Shown here piece after piece: positions 4,673-5,771 of a stretch of 5,771 nucleotides of DNA (position 1 is its first letter; every line of letters starts with the position of its first letter). The notes below the pieces were generated by a model. The model did no database searches. It saw nothing but the letters and a program-made list of their open reading frames with translations, and had not been told where the DNA came from. A program made the position numbers and the translations under genes. The stretch spans positions 1 through 5,771 of the forward strand of contig CAYIEH010000031.1 of assembly GCA_964362385.1 (NCBI GenBank), read 5' to 3'. The DNA is from CAYIEH01 sp964362385 (lineage in GTDB: Bacteria > Patescibacteriota > Minisyncoccia > UBA6257 > UBA9933).

Positions 4673-5771
4673 TTAGACATTGAAGAAGCTTTTAATCCGC
4701 TTAAAAGCTTCTTCAATGTCTTTTTCGCTTCTTCCGAAAGACATTCTGATATGGCCTTCGCCGCTCGGCCCAAAAGCGACTCCCGGCACCACAGCCACGC
4801 GAGCTTTATCCAATAATTCCAAAGCGAATTTCCATGAATCCCTTTTCGGCAGCAGTTTCGGAAAAATAAAATAAGAGCTGCCGGGTTTTTGGTATGAGAA
4901 GAAATCCGACAATTCATCAAGGCGTTGACAAATCAGATCGCGGCGGCTTTGAAATTCCCGTCGGAATTTCTCCACCTCTTTATCTCCGAAATCCAAAGCT
5001 GCCATAGCCGCGTATTGAGAAATAACCGGAGCGCATGTTACCAAAGAATCATGGATTTTTAAAATTTCTTTCACGACTTCTTCGTCGCTGTGCAAAAAAC
5101 CGATGCGCCATCCGGTCATAGCGTAAGCCTTTGATAAACTGAAAATTCTAATTACCAGTTTCCGCAACTCCGGAACCTGCGCCAGCGAAAAAAAAGCTCC
5201 GTCAAAATAAATATTTTGCCTTTCCGTCGTGCGGAATGTCTCGGAGCCCCGACGGACTTGGTCTTGAAGCGAAACGGAGAGCCGTCGGGGCGAGAGGTCA
5301 AGGCGATCGTCTGCCGCTGGAGCAGACGAACCGCCGGTTCCGTCAGACGGAAAGGCAAAGTCATAAATAAAATCCTTGTAAACTTCGTCGCTTAAGATAA
5401 AAAACTTTTTCTTTTCCGCCAGTTCCGCGATTTTCAATAAATCTTCTTTGGGAAAAATCGTGCCAGTCGGATTATTTGGATTGCATAACAAAATCGCGGC
5501 GGTTTTTGAATTTATTTTTTTCTCAAGTTTTTTAAAATCAATCCGCCACCTGTCATTCTCAATCAAGTCTACGAAAACCGGCTTTCCAGCCGCGACCTTC
5601 ACCGCTTCGGCATAAGAGGTATAACTGGGAGAAAATAAAATTATTTCATCCTTCTTGTTGCTGATAATCGCGAGCAGTGCGGCGGTAATGGCTTCAATTG
5701 ATCCGGCAGTAACGATAATTTCTTTTTCAAAATCATAATACATATTCTCTTCAGCCAGTTTCTGCTCAATT
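4673..5771 (-). CDS. Class I/II PLP-dependent aminotransferase (5' end outside window), with in-frame palindromic insertion
   Basis: The frame is open through the right edge; upstream of the first Met at 5741-5743 it reads IEQKLAEEN, a normal aminotransferase lead-in, so the true start lies outside. Numbering from that Met: GSIEAI (14-19) and SPSYTSY (38-44) are PLP-site segments. NPNNPTGT (88-95) carries the Asn that contacts PLP. D119 and Y122 in SDEVY bind the ring. SLSKAYAMTGWRIGF (202-216) holds the Schiff-base lysine K205. R333 in HIRMSFG is the likely substrate-carboxylate arginine. This is the fold-type I, AspC-like group, transferring amino groups between amino acids and 2-oxo acids; the substrate is not determined. 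Residues 129-181 are foreign: removing them joins EVYKDFIYD to GAFFSLAQ and restores the normal spacing to the lysine. All catalytic residues remain, so activity is possible. The last codons form a perfect hairpin. Confidence 0.92.
   Translation of the reverse strand, partial: IEQKLAEENMYYDFEKEIIVTAGSIEAITAALLAIISNKKDEIILFSPSYTSYAEAVKVAAGKPVFVDLIENDRWRIDFKKLEKKINSKTAAILLCNPNNPTGTIFPKEDLLKIAELAEKKKFFILSDEVYKDFIYDFAFPSDGTGGSSAPAADDRLDLSPRRLSVSLQDQVRRGSETFRTTERQNIYFDGAFFSLAQVPELRKLVIRIFSLSKAYAMTGWRIGFLHSDEEVVKEILKIHDSLVTCAPVISQYAAMAALDFGDKEVEKFRREFQSRRDLICQRLDELSDFFSYQKPGSSYFIFPKLLPKRDSWKFALELLDKARVAVVPGVAFGPSGEGHIRMSFGRSEKDIEEAFKRIKSFFNV
4675..4721. repeat. Perfect 21-bp inverted repeat over the 3' end of the aminotransferase gene
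   Basis: Positions 4675-4695 and 4701-4721 are exact reverse complements, separated by TCCGC. In the coding direction the arms encode DIEEAFK and KSFFNV, and the 3' arm runs into the first base of the TAA stop. On the minus strand no U-run follows, so it is not a standard terminator for the gene. On the plus strand the hairpin is followed by TTTTT (4721-4725) and could stop antisense transcription. It could also protect the mRNA 3' end. Confidence 0.95.
5207..5369 (-). mobile_element. Short GC-rich palindromic element inserted in frame in the aminotransferase gene
   Basis: This element interrupts the gene between codons for FIYD and GAFFSLAQ. The 7-bp direct repeat ATAAATA flanks it (5207-5213 and 5363-5369). 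The copies are 156 bp apart, exactly 52 codons, so the frame is kept; they may be a target duplication. Just inside are 22-bp terminal inverted repeats (5215-5236 and 5338-5359), matching at 19 of 22 positions with the outer 14 perfect (TTTGCCTTTCCGTC). The interior has a perfect 10-bp stem (5246-5255 with 5282-5291, GCCCCGACGG/CCGTCGGGGC) and a perfect 8-bp stem with a 7-nt loop (5307-5314 with 5322-5329). Folded, it is a closed stem with two side hairpins. Positions 5215-5359 hold 90 G/C of 145 (62%), far above the surroundings. It encodes a Ser/Arg/Asp-rich segment with no recognisable domain, and carries no transposase. Confidence 0.85.

Noticed and set aside
4666..4920. Open frames around the aminotransferase 3' end (4666-4920 minus, 4680-4874 plus)
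   Set aside because: Both overlap well-conserved aminotransferase sequence. Their similar LKASSMS pieces arise because the perfect inverted repeat reads alike on both strands.
5152..5364. Minus-strand 70-codon frame across the palindromic element
   Set aside because: This is an alternative frame over the element and adjoining aminotransferase codons. No start signal or family is recognisable. It is mentioned only as evidence that the element is open in more than one frame.
5207..5369. CRISPR, tRNA or known riboswitch in the hairpin-rich segment
   Set aside because: There are no regularly spaced repeats, no tRNA T-loop or anticodon pattern, and the segment lies inside a coding region kept in frame.

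Overview
The window is AT-rich overall and compactly organised. It probably comes from a Candidate Phyla Radiation (Patescibacteria, Parcubacteria-like) bacterium. This rests on the style of the proteins: a short DivIC-like protein, a MurF-like protein with no N-terminal domain, and the wording of the LepA and aminotransferase sequences. Few genes have a convincing Shine-Dalgarno sequence. No rRNA or other phylogenetic marker is present, so the assignment is an inference.

Five of the six genes lie on the minus strand and read from right to left. In transcription order they are: a class I/II PLP aminotransferase (4673-5771, 5' end outside the window); a shortened MurF-like Mur-ligase protein with a ruined P-loop (3704-4519); lepA, encoding elongation factor 4 (915-3125); a DivIC/FtsL-type septum formation initiator (594-857); and a membrane-anchored protein with a SurA-like N-terminal region (1-590). 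A GNAT acetyltransferase (3254-3667) is the only plus-strand gene. It has its own recognisable promoter and sits between the Mur-like gene and lepA. The genes serve translation, cell division or envelope, and amino-acid metabolism, and do not form one pathway.

The unusual content lies inside the genes. (1) lepA carries a 156-codon in-frame insertion between GTPase motifs G2 and G3. It encodes a complete GxxExxY-family PD-(D/E)XK nuclease-like domain, is far AT-richer than lepA, and is bounded exactly by 42-bp imperfect inverted repeats. It looks like a mobile intervening sequence that has settled in a protein-coding gene and is tolerated by translation. (2) The aminotransferase gene carries a 156-bp (52-codon) in-frame insertion just before the PLP-lysine region. 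It is about 62% GC, has 22-bp terminal inverted repeats, two strong internal hairpins and a 7-bp flanking direct repeat, and resembles in concept the Rickettsia palindromic elements that insert in frame into genes. (3) The last codons of the same aminotransferase gene form a perfect 21-bp inverted repeat with a 5-nt spacer, which reaches into the stop codon.

Together these suggest a genome in which palindrome-bounded elements insert into conserved housekeeping genes in frame, at surface loops, and persist as extra protein segments. One is a possible nuclease-encoding (autonomous) type and one a short structured (non-autonomous) type. Their terminal sequences differ, so a common origin is not shown.
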